From NCBI GenBank assembly GCA_021769865.1, contig JAETSB010000010.1, positions 1-61,758 of the forward strand: a stretch of DNA of 61,758 nt, in the 5' to 3' direction. The notes under the pieces are model-generated. The model made no database searches. It saw only the letters and a program-made list of their open reading frames with translations, and was not told the DNA's origin. Source of the DNA: Oscillospiraceae bacterium. Its GTDB lineage: Bacteria; Bacillota; Clostridia; Oscillospirales; Oscillospiraceae. The translations under genes and the position numbers were made by a program. Shown here piece after piece: positions 17,198-26,304 of the stretch; the first letter of the stretch is position 1, and every line of letters starts with the position of its first letter.

Positions 17198-17215
17198 TTT
17201 TTGTCATGACAAAAA
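17198..17215. promoter_or_regulatory. Perfect palindromic operator, hydroxylase-1 operon
   Basis: TTTTTGTCATGACAAAAA is an 18-bp perfect palindrome 24 bases upstream of the GTG start of the PLP-enzyme gene. The TGTC/GACA core fits operators of FCD-type GntR regulators, two of which are encoded nearby (18359 and 30335). The half-site TTTTTGTC recurs in the control region at 30171-30247. Confidence 0.6.
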
Positions 17216-17365
17216 ATGTATGATAGACTTATGCCTGCTTCAATCCACCGATCCCACACGTTTTTTCCTGAATTTCCGCCGAAATACCCAAAGGCCCTCT
17301 TCTCGCTGCTGGAGCGCACGGAAAGAAAAGGGCTTCTGCCCCTTTCCTTTCGCACTCCTGACCGC

Positions 17366-18304
17366 TCATCCCTCCGGCAGATTCCAGTTAAAATACTGCC
17401 AATAGGGCTCCGAGGCCCTGGCTTTGAAATCGGCGATGGACGCCGCGTCCCACAAATAGGTGCCCTGGCCATCCTTCTGACCGCGCGTTCCGGCAGAAAC
17501 CCGCTTATCCACAAAGGAAAAGGCCGTTTTCCGGTCGCTGAGAGAGGGAAACAGATAGTTCTCAATGCTCTGCACCATGTCCAGCCCTGCTGCGTCCTGA
17601 TGCTCGAACAGGCCCACGGAGGTATAGCGGGGCATGAAGCTGTACATCAGTGCCTTGTCGATGTCCCGGGGCTCCGCCAGGCCCTCCTCCACCATGTAAA
17701 TGGCCTCCCGCAGCAATGCGTGCTGGAGCCGGTTGGCGATGAAGCCGGGGGCGCTCTTTTTCATGACGCAGACCTTTCGGCCGCAGTCCTCCAGCACATC
17801 GTAGGCCGTCTGGGCCGCCTCCCGGCTGGTACAGGGAGCCTTCACCATCTCCACAAAGGGAACCAAGTGCGGCGGGTTGAAGGGATGCGTTACCACGAGC
17901 CTGTCCGGATAAGCAAGGTCCCCGCAGAGATCCTCCGGAGCCATGGCGGAGCTGGTGGAGGCGATGACCTTACAACCGGGACAGGATTCCTCAATACGGC
18001 GGTAAATGCCGTGCTTCACCGCCTTGTCCTCCACGGCGCACTCGAAAAACACCGTGCAGTCCGCCAAATCCCGGTATTCTAAGGTAAAATGAAGATTCTG
18101 CCCACACAGCTCCTTCTGGGTCTTCGTTACCAGCCCCCGGCTCTGCAGGACACGGTAGATCTCCTCATAGCTGCCCCGGCCCCTCTGTATAGAGGCCTCC
18201 TTAGTGGCCAAAACGGTGGTATCATATCCGTTGCCCGTGAACAGCGCCGCCAGACTCATACCCATCATGCCGGTGCCAATAATTGCTATTTTTTCCTCTT
18301 TCAT
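17366..18304 (-). CDS. 3-hydroxyacyl-CoA dehydrogenase family protein
   Basis: 312 residues. N-terminal Rossmann fold with IAIIGTGMMGMSLAALF (GxGxxG near residues 10-15), the family catalytic region ASTSSAMAPEDL and HPFNPPHLVPFVEMV, and a C-terminal helical domain (GFIANRLQHALLREAIYMVE). It oxidises or reduces a 3-hydroxyacyl-CoA or a related 3-hydroxy acid with NAD; carnitine and L-gulonate dehydrogenases share this architecture. About 190 bp separate it from the PLP-enzyme gene. Likely a downstream step of the same catabolic route (inference). Confidence 0.88.
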   Translation of the reverse strand: MKEEKIAIIGTGMMGMSLAALFTGNGYDTTVLATKEASIQRGRGSYEEIYRVLQSRGLVTKTQKELCGQNLHFTLEYRDLADCTVFFECAVEDKAVKHGIYRRIEESCPGCKVIASTSSAMAPEDLCGDLAYPDRLVVTHPFNPPHLVPFVEMVKAPCTSREAAQTAYDVLEDCGRKVCVMKKSAPGFIANRLQHALLREAIYMVEEGLAEPRDIDKALMYSFMPRYTSVGLFEHQDAAGLDMVQSIENYLFPSLSDRKTAFSFVDKRVSAGTRGQKDGQGTYLWDAASIADFKARASEPYWQYFNWNLPEG

Positions 18305-18358
18305 AGAGATCGCGCTCCTTTCAAACGCCTGACAGCCGCATACGCGCTGCGGCTGCCA

Positions 18359-19051
18359 TTACGATACGGGCTCCCCCGCGCGCTCCCGCATCATCTCCAG
18401 AAGATCGCCCAGGTGCGCGTCAATGGAATCCCTCAGCCGCTCCAAATCTCCCGACTGAAGGGCGTCAAAGATATCTCTGTGCCGGCTGGCCAGCTCCGGC
18501 AGGTCCCGCCCCGTCAGAGAGGTGCCCACATGGAGCCAGGACCGGATATTGCACAGCTCCCACAGCCTGCCCAGCAGCTCGTTCTGGGATGCCGCCACGA
18601 TCAAATCATGGAATTTGGCGTCGCACTTGATGTACTCCGGGACATCGTGCTCCCGGGCAGCCCTCTCCATGGCGAAGATTACCGTCTTCAGCTCGTCGTA
18701 CTGGGCGGGGGTAATCCGGCGCATGGCGCACTCAGCGCCCAGCTTCTCCAGCGCGCCCCGAACCTCATAAAACTGCTGCATCTCATGTACGGCGATCTGC
18801 TTGACATAGGTTCCGGAAAACGGCTTCTGTTCTACCAGCCCGCTGAACTCCAGCTCCCGGATGGCCTCCCGCACGGGGGCCTGGGACACGCCCAGCTCCT
18901 GGGCAAGCCGGGTCTCTACAATCCGGTCTCCCGGTTTCAGATCGCCGTTTAAAATGGCCTCTTTGATGTACTGGCTGATTTCCTCGTGGAGCAGCGGCCG
19001 CCTTGGCAACTTCTTTTCTTTCACATCGTTCGCCCTTCTCTTTTCAATCAT
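18359..19051 (-). CDS. GntR-family transcriptional regulator (FCD domain)
   Basis: 230 residues. N-terminal winged HTH (LLHEEISQYIKEAILNGDLK, LAQELGVSQAPVREAIRELE) and a C-terminal all-helical FCD domain that binds a small carboxylate or metal (CDAKFHDLIVAAS, then SRHRDIFDALQSGDLE). ATG 19051 overlaps the upstream gene's stop; GTG 19024, with an AAGGG ribosome site, is an alternative start. Probable controller of the molybdenum-hydroxylase genes through the TTTTTGTC sites. Confidence 0.92.
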   Translation of the reverse strand: MIEKRRANDVKEKKLPRRPLLHEEISQYIKEAILNGDLKPGDRIVETRLAQELGVSQAPVREAIRELEFSGLVEQKPFSGTYVKQIAVHEMQQFYEVRGALEKLGAECAMRRITPAQYDELKTVIFAMERAAREHDVPEYIKCDAKFHDLIVAASQNELLGRLWELCNIRSWLHVGTSLTGRDLPELASRHRDIFDALQSGDLERLRDSIDAHLGDLLEMMRERAGEPVS

Positions 19052-20096
19052 CTATACTATGCAGTTTCTGAACCTTTTCTAGAAGCTTCTGCGCGATTGC
19101 CTTCCTGCGCCGGACCGCCGCCAGAACCTCGGGCCGGTCCCGAAACCGGAGCTCCGACGCACAGAACCGCTCTTCAAGGCTCACATACCGCTCCTCCTTT
19201 ACCAGCTTATCCGCCAGATACAGCAGGGAATGCTCATTCAGGGTTTCACTCATTTCTTCCGGAAGATCCATATGCGTCCGAACTATGGACGCAATCCGGT
19301 CATAACCCTTGCGCTCCAGCTCCACCGCCAGAACCTCAGGATGGTCCCGCCCGCTTTTCGCGGCATCATGAAGCAGGGCGGCAGCCGCCAGCAAGGGCAG
19401 ATTCACATCAGAAACTCCCTCCGCCAGCTCCAACGCCGTCCGGCACACCGCCGCACCGTGAGCCCGGGCCCGCTCCGGGGTTTCAAAAAGGCGGAAGATT
19501 TCCTCTCGCTCTCCCGCCGTGGGCACAGAGGTCCGGCGGTACTCCAGAAGGAGGCAGTAATCCTCCGCGGTATCAATATCCAGGATGCAGCCCTCGTCCT
19601 CCGTCTCCAGGGTTCGGGTCTCCAGCCAGTCCAGGGCCCCCTTCAGTCCCCGCCGGCCGTCATGGAGGAAAACCGTCTTCAGGGCCTCTCGCCGGAGCAG
19701 AAGAGGATGGCCATTTCTTCCCCGGTACACCGGATAGACCGCCTGCGCCTCCACGGCGGACAGCCGGCCAAGCAGATTCGGATCGAACTGAGGCAGATCC
19801 GCAGGAAGGAGGAATATCTCCTCTCCTTCGGCGGCAGCGAGGCCCATCCGGGCGGAATCGAACATCTGGGTGTGGGCATAGTCCCGGTTATGGACGAAGC
19901 GAACCCGCACATCAGAAAAAAGCCTCTCTATCTCCGGGGCCAGGAAGCCTGTCACTACCACAAGGTCCTCCGCGCCGCCCTCCAGCAGTCTGGAAACCGT
20001 GTGCTGAATCACGGTACTCCCGCCAAAAGGCAGCAGGGGTTTGAAATCCTTCATGCGGCTGGACAGGCCCGCCGCTAAAATGACTGCACTTACCAT
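19044..20096 (-). CDS. Molybdopterin cytidylyltransferase-like protein fused to an HD domain
   Basis: 350 residues. Residues 1-190 are a MobA/MocA-type nucleotidyltransferase: AVILAAGLSSRMKDFKPLLP, then the LLPADLPQFD metal site. Such enzymes add CMP (MocA) to molybdopterin for enzymes of the xanthine dehydrogenase family, which fits the flanking hydroxylase genes. Residues about 205-330 form an HD phosphohydrolase-like domain with LLHDAAKSGRDHPEVLAVEL. No ribosome binding site is visible before the ATG, so the message may be leaderless. The HD domain may remove or edit the cofactor (inference). Confidence 0.85.
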   Translation of the reverse strand: MVSAVILAAGLSSRMKDFKPLLPFGGSTVIQHTVSRLLEGGAEDLVVVTGFLAPEIERLFSDVRVRFVHNRDYAHTQMFDSARMGLAAAEGEEIFLLPADLPQFDPNLLGRLSAVEAQAVYPVYRGRNGHPLLLRREALKTVFLHDGRRGLKGALDWLETRTLETEDEGCILDIDTAEDYCLLLEYRRTSVPTAGEREEIFRLFETPERARAHGAAVCRTALELAEGVSDVNLPLLAAAALLHDAAKSGRDHPEVLAVELERKGYDRIASIVRTHMDLPEEMSETLNEHSLLYLADKLVKEERYVSLEERFCASELRFRDRPEVLAAVRRRKAIAQKLLEKVQKLHSIDD

Positions 20097-20229
20097 ATGA
20101 CAATATTTTTTACATTATCCTATCACAGCCCGGGAGGAAATGCAATGTTTTCCGGGCATTCCGTTGCAAAAATACGATTCCGCTGCCAGCCTATCTCAGG
20201 AAAATTTTGGAATTCTGGAGGAGAAGGGC

Positions 20230-20571
20230 TTATTCCTCCCGGGGACGCTGGAGGGCCATAACAGCATCGGAGAAATCCTTTTCCGTGGGGCCCTTCGCCG
20301 CCAGAGTTCTGACGCTGGATGGGACGACGTGGACTTCCAGCAGCGTCTGGTCGGAAAAAGTCAGCTTCCCGGTCAGGGCGCAGAAGTACTCCAGGGTAAT
20401 AAGATCCGGCGGGTCCGCCGCTTCCAGCACCGCCGTGCTGACCCCCCGGACGCCGCATCGTTTCGCGGCCCGAAGCGCCGCTTCTACATGGGCAGGGCGT
20501 ACGATTAACGCGGCGTCCACCCCCTTGTTGACCAAACGCATGGTTCCACCGGCGGGCAAATCTTCCAGCAT
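20230..20571 (-). CDS. Hypothetical protein, 113 aa, linked to molybdenum hydroxylase genes
   Basis: The ATG at 20571 has AAAGGAG just upstream. No signal peptide or membrane segment. The sequence suggests a compact alpha/beta domain: a strand (AALIVRP), a helix (HVEAALRAAKRC), a strand (GVSTAVL), then LITLEYFCALTGKLTF and a second strand-like LLEVHVVP. No family is recognised. It lies after the terminator of the hydroxylase-2 operon and before the cytidylyltransferase gene, so a role in cofactor handling or regulation is only a guess. Confidence 0.7.
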   Translation of the reverse strand: MLEDLPAGGTMRLVNKGVDAALIVRPAHVEAALRAAKRCGVRGVSTAVLEAADPPDLITLEYFCALTGKLTFSDQTLLEVHVVPSSVRTLAAKGPTEKDFSDAVMALQRPREE

Positions 20572-20592
20572 AGGGTCTCCTTTCAGAAAAGA

Positions 20593-20625
20593 GGGGGTAT
20601 CTGCCGCCGGGCGGCGGATACCCCC
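20593..20625 (-). terminator. Intrinsic terminator after the hydroxylase-2 operon
   Basis: GGGGGTATCTGCCG pairs with CGGCGGATACCCCC around a short loop. Read leftward it is followed by CTCTTTTCT. It lies between the metallo-beta-lactamase-fold gene and the 113-codon gene, whose ribosome site follows directly, so some read-through is expected. Confidence 0.7.
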
Positions 20626-20630
20626 TGGGC

Positions 20631-21482
20631 TTATTTCTTTGTCAGATACTGATAACACTTGGTCACATTGGTGCGCTGAACATAGCCCATGGTCTCCTCC
20701 TGGCCGATGTCCATAGGGAAGCGGTCAGCGAAGCTGATTCTGGCGATGCACTCGTCCAGGCTCCACCCCTTCTCCACACCCTGGGCCACAGCGGCGATCC
20801 ACTCGTAGATAAAGGCCCGCTGCTTGGGGATGTAGTCCCTGGAGACCACGGGGCCGTGGCCGGGGACAAAGTAATCCACATCCTCCAGGCCTTCCAGGAA
20901 GTCCAGGGTTTTCAGCAGCTCCTTAATGTCAGCCGAGTGAAGCCAGGTCTGGCAGCCGGAGAACAGGGTGTCGCCGGTGAAGGCTACCCGCTCCTTGGGC
21001 ACATGGACGCAAATCTGGGCGTCGGAGTGGCCGGGAGTGTGGTACAGGAAGAACTCCGTGTCCCCCAGCTTCAAGGTCAGGTTCTCGCTGAAGGTAATCT
21101 GAGGATAGTTGACGATGTAGTCCTCTTCGGAGGGCATGAGGGGCAGGCCCTTAGGGTCCTGACGCTCCAGCACGTCCACGCTGTACTCGTAGCAGGGCTT
21201 CTCGTCCGCCACGGTCCAAAAAATGTCCTTCAGCTTTTCATGGCCGATGACCAGGGACTCCCCGGCAAACCAGTGATTGCCGAAGATGTGGTCAATGTGG
21301 CCCTCGGTGTTGATCAGGTACTTGATGGGCCCCCGCTTTTTGGCGAACTCCCGCATCTCCAGCAGGGTGGTCAGCCATTGGGCGGTATCAATGAACACAG
21401 AACCCTCCGTGGTGAATACGATGCTGGGGTTGCAGCCGCGGATTTTGGTCTCCGTGTACACATTCGGGGTCAGCATTTCCAT
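20631..21482 (-). CDS. Metallo-beta-lactamase-fold hydrolase
   Basis: 283 residues. MBL fold with a variant metal motif NTEGHIDH (about residues 56-63): the first His of the usual HxHxDH is Glu. Other ligands are in YHTPGHSD, AFTGDTLF and the late VPGHGPV, so a binuclear site is still plausible. The ATG at 21482 has GAGAGG upstream. It is downstream of the second hydroxylase and may open a ring or hydrolyse a thioester or lactone made in that pathway (inference). Confidence 0.9.
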   Translation of the reverse strand: MEMLTPNVYTETKIRGCNPSIVFTTEGSVFIDTAQWLTTLLEMREFAKKRGPIKYLINTEGHIDHIFGNHWFAGESLVIGHEKLKDIFWTVADEKPCYEYSVDVLERQDPKGLPLMPSEEDYIVNYPQITFSENLTLKLGDTEFFLYHTPGHSDAQICVHVPKERVAFTGDTLFSGCQTWLHSADIKELLKTLDFLEGLEDVDYFVPGHGPVVSRDYIPKQRAFIYEWIAAVAQGVEKGWSLDECIARISFADRFPMDIGQEETMGYVQRTNVTKCYQYLTKK

Positions 21483-21511
21483 GGGAATCAACCTCTCTTT
21501 CTCCTCACACC

Positions 21512-22375
21512 TTATTTGGCCCGCTCAAGCGCTTCTTCCAGGGCATGGCGCACCCAGACGCGGACCATCTCCAGGCGGTACTCTCTGCTGGCCCGCTGGT
21601 CGCTGATGGGAGAGCACTCCTCCGCGGCGGCCTCGGCAGCCTGGCGGAACAGCTCCTCTCCGGGGGCCTTGCCGCTTAGCAGGGCTTCCGCCTTCACCGC
21701 CCGCATGGGGGTGGGGGCCACGGCGCCCAGAGAAATCCGGGCCTCTGCCACGGTCCCGTCCTCGGCCAGGGTCAGCCTTGCGCCGGCGCCCACGATGGAG
21801 ATGTCGGAATCGCCCCGGATCGCGAACTTCTTATAGGCCGCGCCGGTGCGGGGCTTTACCTTGGGCAGCACAAATTTCACCAGCAGCTCGCCCTGCTCCA
21901 GAGTGTTCTTGCCGGGTCCGGCGAAGAACTCCAGGATGGGGATTTCCCGGACGCCCTTGTCCGAGGCGATGACCGCCGTGGCATCGTTCAGAATCAGGCC
22001 GTGGATGGCGTCCGCGCTGGGGTTGGCGTTGCAGGCGTTGCCTCCGATGGTGGCCATGTTGCGCACCTGCATGGAAGACACGTGGCCGCAGGCCTCCTTC
22101 ACCACCAGGTAATCCTGGTCCAGCCGGCTGTCCAGGGAGATTTTCCGCAGGTTGGCCAGAGCTCCCAGGGTCAGGCCCTCCTCGGAAAGGGTAATTTCAT
22201 CCATGCCGGGAATGTCCATCATGCCGATGACGGCAGTGGGTTTCAGCAGCCCCATTTTCAGGCGGGGCACCAGGTCCGTGCCGCCGGCCAGAACCTTCGC
22301 CTTACCGGCGTATTCCTTCAAAAGCGCGCAGCACTCCTCCACGCTGCCGGGCTGAAAGTATTTCTCAAATCTCAT
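21512..22375 (-). CDS. Molybdenum hydroxylase FAD-binding subunit (system 2)
   Basis: 287 residues, CoxM/XdhB type, with KVLAGGTDLVPRLK (about residues 29-42) and ATIGGNACNANPSADAIHGL (about 107-126), then the C-terminal flavoprotein domain. GGAGG precedes the ATG. The gene order large, Fe-S, FAD differs from system 1 (large, FAD, Fe-S), so the two sets are not a recent duplication. Confidence 0.93.
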   Translation of the reverse strand: MRFEKYFQPGSVEECCALLKEYAGKAKVLAGGTDLVPRLKMGLLKPTAVIGMMDIPGMDEITLSEEGLTLGALANLRKISLDSRLDQDYLVVKEACGHVSSMQVRNMATIGGNACNANPSADAIHGLILNDATAVIASDKGVREIPILEFFAGPGKNTLEQGELLVKFVLPKVKPRTGAAYKKFAIRGDSDISIVGAGARLTLAEDGTVAEARISLGAVAPTPMRAVKAEALLSGKAPGEELFRQAAEAAAEECSPISDQRASREYRLEMVRVWVRHALEEALERAK

Positions 22376-22378
22376 CGG

Positions 22379-22885
22379 TCAGACCTCCTGCCAATTAATG
22401 ACATAGTCGCCATAGTCGCCGTCCCGCACGGCCTCAATGGCCTCCACAATGCTCTTGTATCCGGTGCAGCGGCACAGGTTTCCGTGCAGGCCCTCGCGAA
22501 TCTCGTCCTCCGTAGCGTCAGGGTTCTCGTCCAAAATGGCCTTGGCCGTCAGGATCATGCCGGGTGTGCAGAAGCCGCACTGAACCGCAAAGTGATCGAT
22601 AAACGCCTGCTGCAGGGGATGGAGGCCCTTCTCCGTCTCCAGGCCCTCAATCGTGGTGACCTTGTGGCCGGCGGCCTGGACAATCAGCATGGTGCAGCTC
22701 TTCACCGCCTTGCCGTCCAGGAGAACCGTGCACACGCCGCAGTTGCTGTCGTCGCAGCCCCGCTTGGTGCCCGTCAGATTCAGTTCCTCCCGGAGGACCT
22801 CCAGCAGCGTCTTGGAGGGATGCGCGTAAACCACCTGCCGCTTGCCGTTGACGGTCAGTTCAAACCTCATCTTTTCCTCGTACAT
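22379..22885 (-). CDS. Molybdenum hydroxylase [2Fe-2S] subunit (system 2)
   Basis: 168 residues. Cluster motifs [11 protein letters not shown] (about residues 44-54) and CGFCTPG...CRCTG (about 105-145). Its start overlaps the stop of the large-subunit gene (TAATG), which couples their translation. The first-cluster spacer differs from system 1 (CDDSNCG against CGVGECG). Confidence 0.93.
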   Translation of the reverse strand: MYEEKMRFELTVNGKRQVVYAHPSKTLLEVLREELNLTGTKRGCDDSNCGVCTVLLDGKAVKSCTMLIVQAAGHKVTTIEGLETEKGLHPLQQAFIDHFAVQCGFCTPGMILTAKAILDENPDATEDEIREGLHGNLCRCTGYKSIVEAIEAVRDGDYGDYVINWQEV

Positions 22886-25269
22886 TATTTCGCAGCCTCC
22901 TTCGCTTTCTTCTCCTTGATCAGCGCCAGAATCCGCTCAGCGGTCATGGGATAGCCGGTGACCCGAACACCCACCGCCTTATAGACGGCCTCAGCGATGG
23001 CGGGGCCCACGGGGATGGTGATGGACTCCGCCATGCCCTTGGCGCCGAAGGGGCCGTCCGGCAGGGCGTCGGGATTGATAAAGGCGTGAACATCCTCATT
23101 TTTGGGCATTTGCAGAATGCCGGGAAGGCGGTAATCGCTGAAATTGCAGTTGGCAATCTCCCCGTTTTCATTGTAGAGATGCTCCTCCATGGTGGAAAAG
23201 CCGATGGCCATATGGACGCCGCCCACAATCTGGCCCTCTACCAGCTTGGGGTTGATGGGGTTTCCGGTATCGGCGGAGGAGGCCACCCGCAGGACCTTGA
23301 TTTCGCCGGTTTCCTCGTTGACGGCCACCTCCACGGCGGCGGCGGAATACTGGAACCAGTTCCAGACCCGGTCGGAAAGGCCATTTTTGTCCCACTGGTG
23401 AATGGGGGCAGGACAGTAGATGCCGTGGCCCTTTACGGGAGTCCCCTGTTGGAGGCCCCAGTTGCCTTGGGTAAACATGCCCACCGGCACAAACAGGGAG
23501 GGAATGTTGACCTCCTGCACATAGGTGCCCTTCAAGTAGGCGGTGGTACCCTCAATCTCCACCTTAGAGGGGTGGAGGCCGAAGTGGCGGGCAATCTCCT
23601 CTTTCAGCTTGGCAATGCACTCATTGCAGGCCGCCAGCACCGCGTTGCCCAGGTTATAGGTCGTGCGGGAGGAAGCGGAGTAGTTGTCATAGGGGGTAAT
23701 AGCGGTGTCGCCTTTGGTGGTCCGGACGGCGGTGATGGGCACATGGAACTGGTCCGCCACGATTTGGGTCATGGCGGTGGTAGCGCCCATCCCGTTTTCG
23801 TCGCAGGAGATGAAAAGCTGGATCGTGCCGTCGGAGTTGTACCAGACCTCCGCCTCGGAGCGGCCCAGGGGGGTGTTCTGCTTGCCGCCCACGGCGCAGC
23901 CCCGGCCCTTCTTCCAAACGCCCATATCCTGCACGGGCTCCTCCTCCACGCCAATCTCATCGGCCACGGCCTGGAGGCACTTTTTCAGGCCGATGGAGGT
24001 GATGAGCTCCCCATAGCAGTTGCGCTCCCCATTGTCGATGATGTTTTTCAACCGGATTTCCACAGGGCTCATGTGCAGCTCGTCCGCCAGCCGGTTCATC
24101 AGGCACTCGATGCCGAACTCCGCCTCCGGACAGCCCAGGCCCCGGTACTCGGCGGCCGGAACCGTGTTGGTGGAGACCGCATAGGTGTCCATCCGCATGT
24201 TGGAGGTGCGGCCCTTTTCCGCCCAGCGGTAGCAGGGCGCGGCGCCGGAGGAGGATAGGCGGCCGGAGAAGAAGGTGTTGTTCAGTGCCGCGCCGATCTC
24301 CTCGCAGAGGTAGTAGTCGTTGGCAATGACGGTGCCGTCCTTTTTGGCTCCCAGCTTGATTTTGGTGATGCAGGGCCAGTTGGAGGGAGCGGAGCAGAAC
24401 ACCTCTTTCCGGGTGAAGGTGAAGCGGACCGTCCGCTTGGTCTTCAGGCACATCAGCGCGGTCAAAATCTCGATATAGGGGTTCAGGCGGGAACCGAAGG
24501 AACCGCCCATGTAGGGCTGGATTACCCGGACATAGGCCTCCTTCATTCCCAGAATGCGGCAGATGCCCTGCTTGATGACGCCGTGGACGCCCGCGCCGTT
24601 GGACCACATGGTGATTCCTCCGTCGCTGTCATAGCGGCAGATGGCATTGGCGCACTCCAGCGGACTGGCGGTTTTCTTTCCGACCCAGAACTCACCCTCC
24701 ACCGTCACGTCAGCCTTGGCCATGGCCTCCTCCACATCGCCGGAGTTCATATAGAACGCACCCACGATATTGGGGGAAACCCGGTTCGTGGCCCGGTCGG
24801 CGGGCCGGTCCTGGAACCCCTGGTCCCGGGTCTCGTAGTCAGGGTCGATCACTGCTGCGGGCTCCGGCTTGATGGCCTCGTAGTAGTCCAGCACGTGGGG
24901 CAGAACCTCATACTCCACATGGATCAGTTCTACGGCCTTTTCCGCCAGTTCCTCGGTCTCGGCGGCCACCAGGGCCACCGCCTGCCCGGCCCACAGCGTC
25001 CGGTCCGTGGCCAGGACCGCCGCCTTGGGGTACTGGTCCCAGTCGATCCCCGGCTCTTGACCGGTGAGAATATACAGGACCCCCTCCAGGGCCTGAGCCT
25101 CGGCGGTGTCGATTTTCAGGATTTTGGCGTGGGCATAGGGGCTGCGTTTCGCCTTGATGTGGGCCATATTGGGGAACTGGTTGTCAAAATCGCTGGCATA
25201 CAGTCCCTTGCCTGTGACCTTGTCGTAGGCGTCGATCCTCTTTTCGCCTTTCCCGATTAAGGTTTCCAT
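22885..25269 (-). CDS. Molybdenum hydroxylase large (Mo-cofactor) subunit (system 2)
   Basis: 794 residues, xanthine dehydrogenase family. Begins with IGKGEKRIDAYDKVTGKGLY. Cofactor and substrate regions: MGGSFGSRLNPYIE, EYRGLGCPEAEFG, DENGMGATTAMTQI, and GPFGAKGMAES near the C-terminus with the catalytic Glu. GGAGG precedes the ATG. It stands 27 bases after the ABC permease genes in one leftward transcription unit, which suggests that the imported solute is the hydroxylase substrate. Confidence 0.93.
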   Translation of the reverse strand: METLIGKGEKRIDAYDKVTGKGLYASDFDNQFPNMAHIKAKRSPYAHAKILKIDTAEAQALEGVLYILTGQEPGIDWDQYPKAAVLATDRTLWAGQAVALVAAETEELAEKAVELIHVEYEVLPHVLDYYEAIKPEPAAVIDPDYETRDQGFQDRPADRATNRVSPNIVGAFYMNSGDVEEAMAKADVTVEGEFWVGKKTASPLECANAICRYDSDGGITMWSNGAGVHGVIKQGICRILGMKEAYVRVIQPYMGGSFGSRLNPYIEILTALMCLKTKRTVRFTFTRKEVFCSAPSNWPCITKIKLGAKKDGTVIANDYYLCEEIGAALNNTFFSGRLSSSGAAPCYRWAEKGRTSNMRMDTYAVSTNTVPAAEYRGLGCPEAEFGIECLMNRLADELHMSPVEIRLKNIIDNGERNCYGELITSIGLKKCLQAVADEIGVEEEPVQDMGVWKKGRGCAVGGKQNTPLGRSEAEVWYNSDGTIQLFISCDENGMGATTAMTQIVADQFHVPITAVRTTKGDTAITPYDNYSASSRTTYNLGNAVLAACNECIAKLKEEIARHFGLHPSKVEIEGTTAYLKGTYVQEVNIPSLFVPVGMFTQGNWGLQQGTPVKGHGIYCPAPIHQWDKNGLSDRVWNWFQYSAAAVEVAVNEETGEIKVLRVASSADTGNPINPKLVEGQIVGGVHMAIGFSTMEEHLYNENGEIANCNFSDYRLPGILQMPKNEDVHAFINPDALPDGPFGAKGMAESITIPVGPAIAEAVYKAVGVRVTGYPMTAERILALIKEKKAKEAAK

Positions 25270-25296
25270 CTTATTTCCTCCTGTTTTTAAATTGTA

Positions 25297-26304
25297 TCAT
25301 CTCTTCCGCTTGTTGCGAATGTAGGCGGCCAGCATCACCAGCAGAATCAGGCCATAGCCCAACCACTTCCCTGCATCGCCCCATCCCAGAGCCACAAAGA
25401 GGTTCGTCAGGCTTTGCAGCACCACGGCGCCCAGGACCACGCTGAGGTAGTTCCCCTCTCCGCCGTTGATGGAGACGCCGCCCACCACCACCGCCACAAT
25501 GGAGGGCATCACATAGTTGGAGGCCATGTCCTTGGAGGCGTGGCCCAGATAGCCCAGGAGCAGCAGCCCGATCAGGGCCGCCAGGATGCCGCTGGCCACA
25601 AAGGCCGCGCAGCGGACTCGCTTGACATTGACGCCGCTGAGATAGGCGGTATTCTCATTGGCCCCGACGCCTAAAATCCGGACGCCCAGGCTGGTCCGCC
25701 TGAAGAGTACCATCATAACGGCCGTCACCAGGACCACTACAATCAGGATGTTGGGAAACACACCGGTAAATCTTGCCGCCAGCCACTGGAGGGCCGGGGC
25801 GGCGTTGCCCTCAATCGCCACCTTGGACACGTAGGCGTTGACGATGCCCTGAACAATATTTGCCATGGCCATGGTCACCACCAGGGAGGGAAGCTTCAAA
25901 TAGGCCGTCAGAAGCCCGTTGCACAGGCCGAAGAAGCCGCCGATGGCCAGCGCTGTCAGAACGGAGAGCAGGACTCCGCTGTTCTGACCGTTCATGATGT
26001 GGCCGGCGCAGATTCCCGTCAGTGTGGCGATATATCCCACGGAGAGGTCCAGTCCGCCGCCGCCTACGCAGATCACCAGCTGCTGGCAGAGTCCGAACAG
26101 GGCCACGAAGGCCGCCAGGCGGATGGTCAGAAACACCTGGGACACGGAGAGGAAGGTCCCGTGGGCCCCCATCACCGCGCCGATGACGATTTCGCCCAGA
26201 ATGAACACCAGCACGCACATCAAAAAGGCGTTCAAGGTCTTGCTGTTTTGCTGGTAGAACTCCCGGATGGGATGCCGCTCCAGCTGAACAGGGCGGTTAT
26301 CCAT
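25297..26304 (-). CDS. ABC transporter permease, ribose/nucleoside type (second)
   Basis: 335 residues, RbsC-like permease of the branched-chain/ribose superfamily with about ten hydrophobic segments. Conserved stretches: CVGGGGLDLSVGYIATLTGI, NTAYLSGVNVKRVRCAAF and VVGGVSINGGEGNY. GGGAGG precedes the ATG, and the gene overlaps the previous permease by 8 bases. It forms a heterodimeric channel with it. Confidence 0.92.
   Translation of the reverse strand: MDNRPVQLERHPIREFYQQNSKTLNAFLMCVLVFILGEIVIGAVMGAHGTFLSVSQVFLTIRLAAFVALFGLCQQLVICVGGGGLDLSVGYIATLTGICAGHIMNGQNSGVLLSVLTALAIGGFFGLCNGLLTAYLKLPSLVVTMAMANIVQGIVNAYVSKVAIEGNAAPALQWLAARFTGVFPNILIVVVLVTAVMMVLFRRTSLGVRILGVGANENTAYLSGVNVKRVRCAAFVASGILAALIGLLLLGYLGHASKDMASNYVMPSIVAVVVGGVSINGGEGNYLSVVLGAVVLQSLTNLFVALGWGDAGKWLGYGLILLVMLAAYIRNKRKR

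Noticed and set aside
12625-25269. Selenocysteine codons in the hydroxylase genes
   Set aside because: No in-frame TGA is needed to complete any subunit. The selenium link rests only on the presence of ssnA and ygfK.
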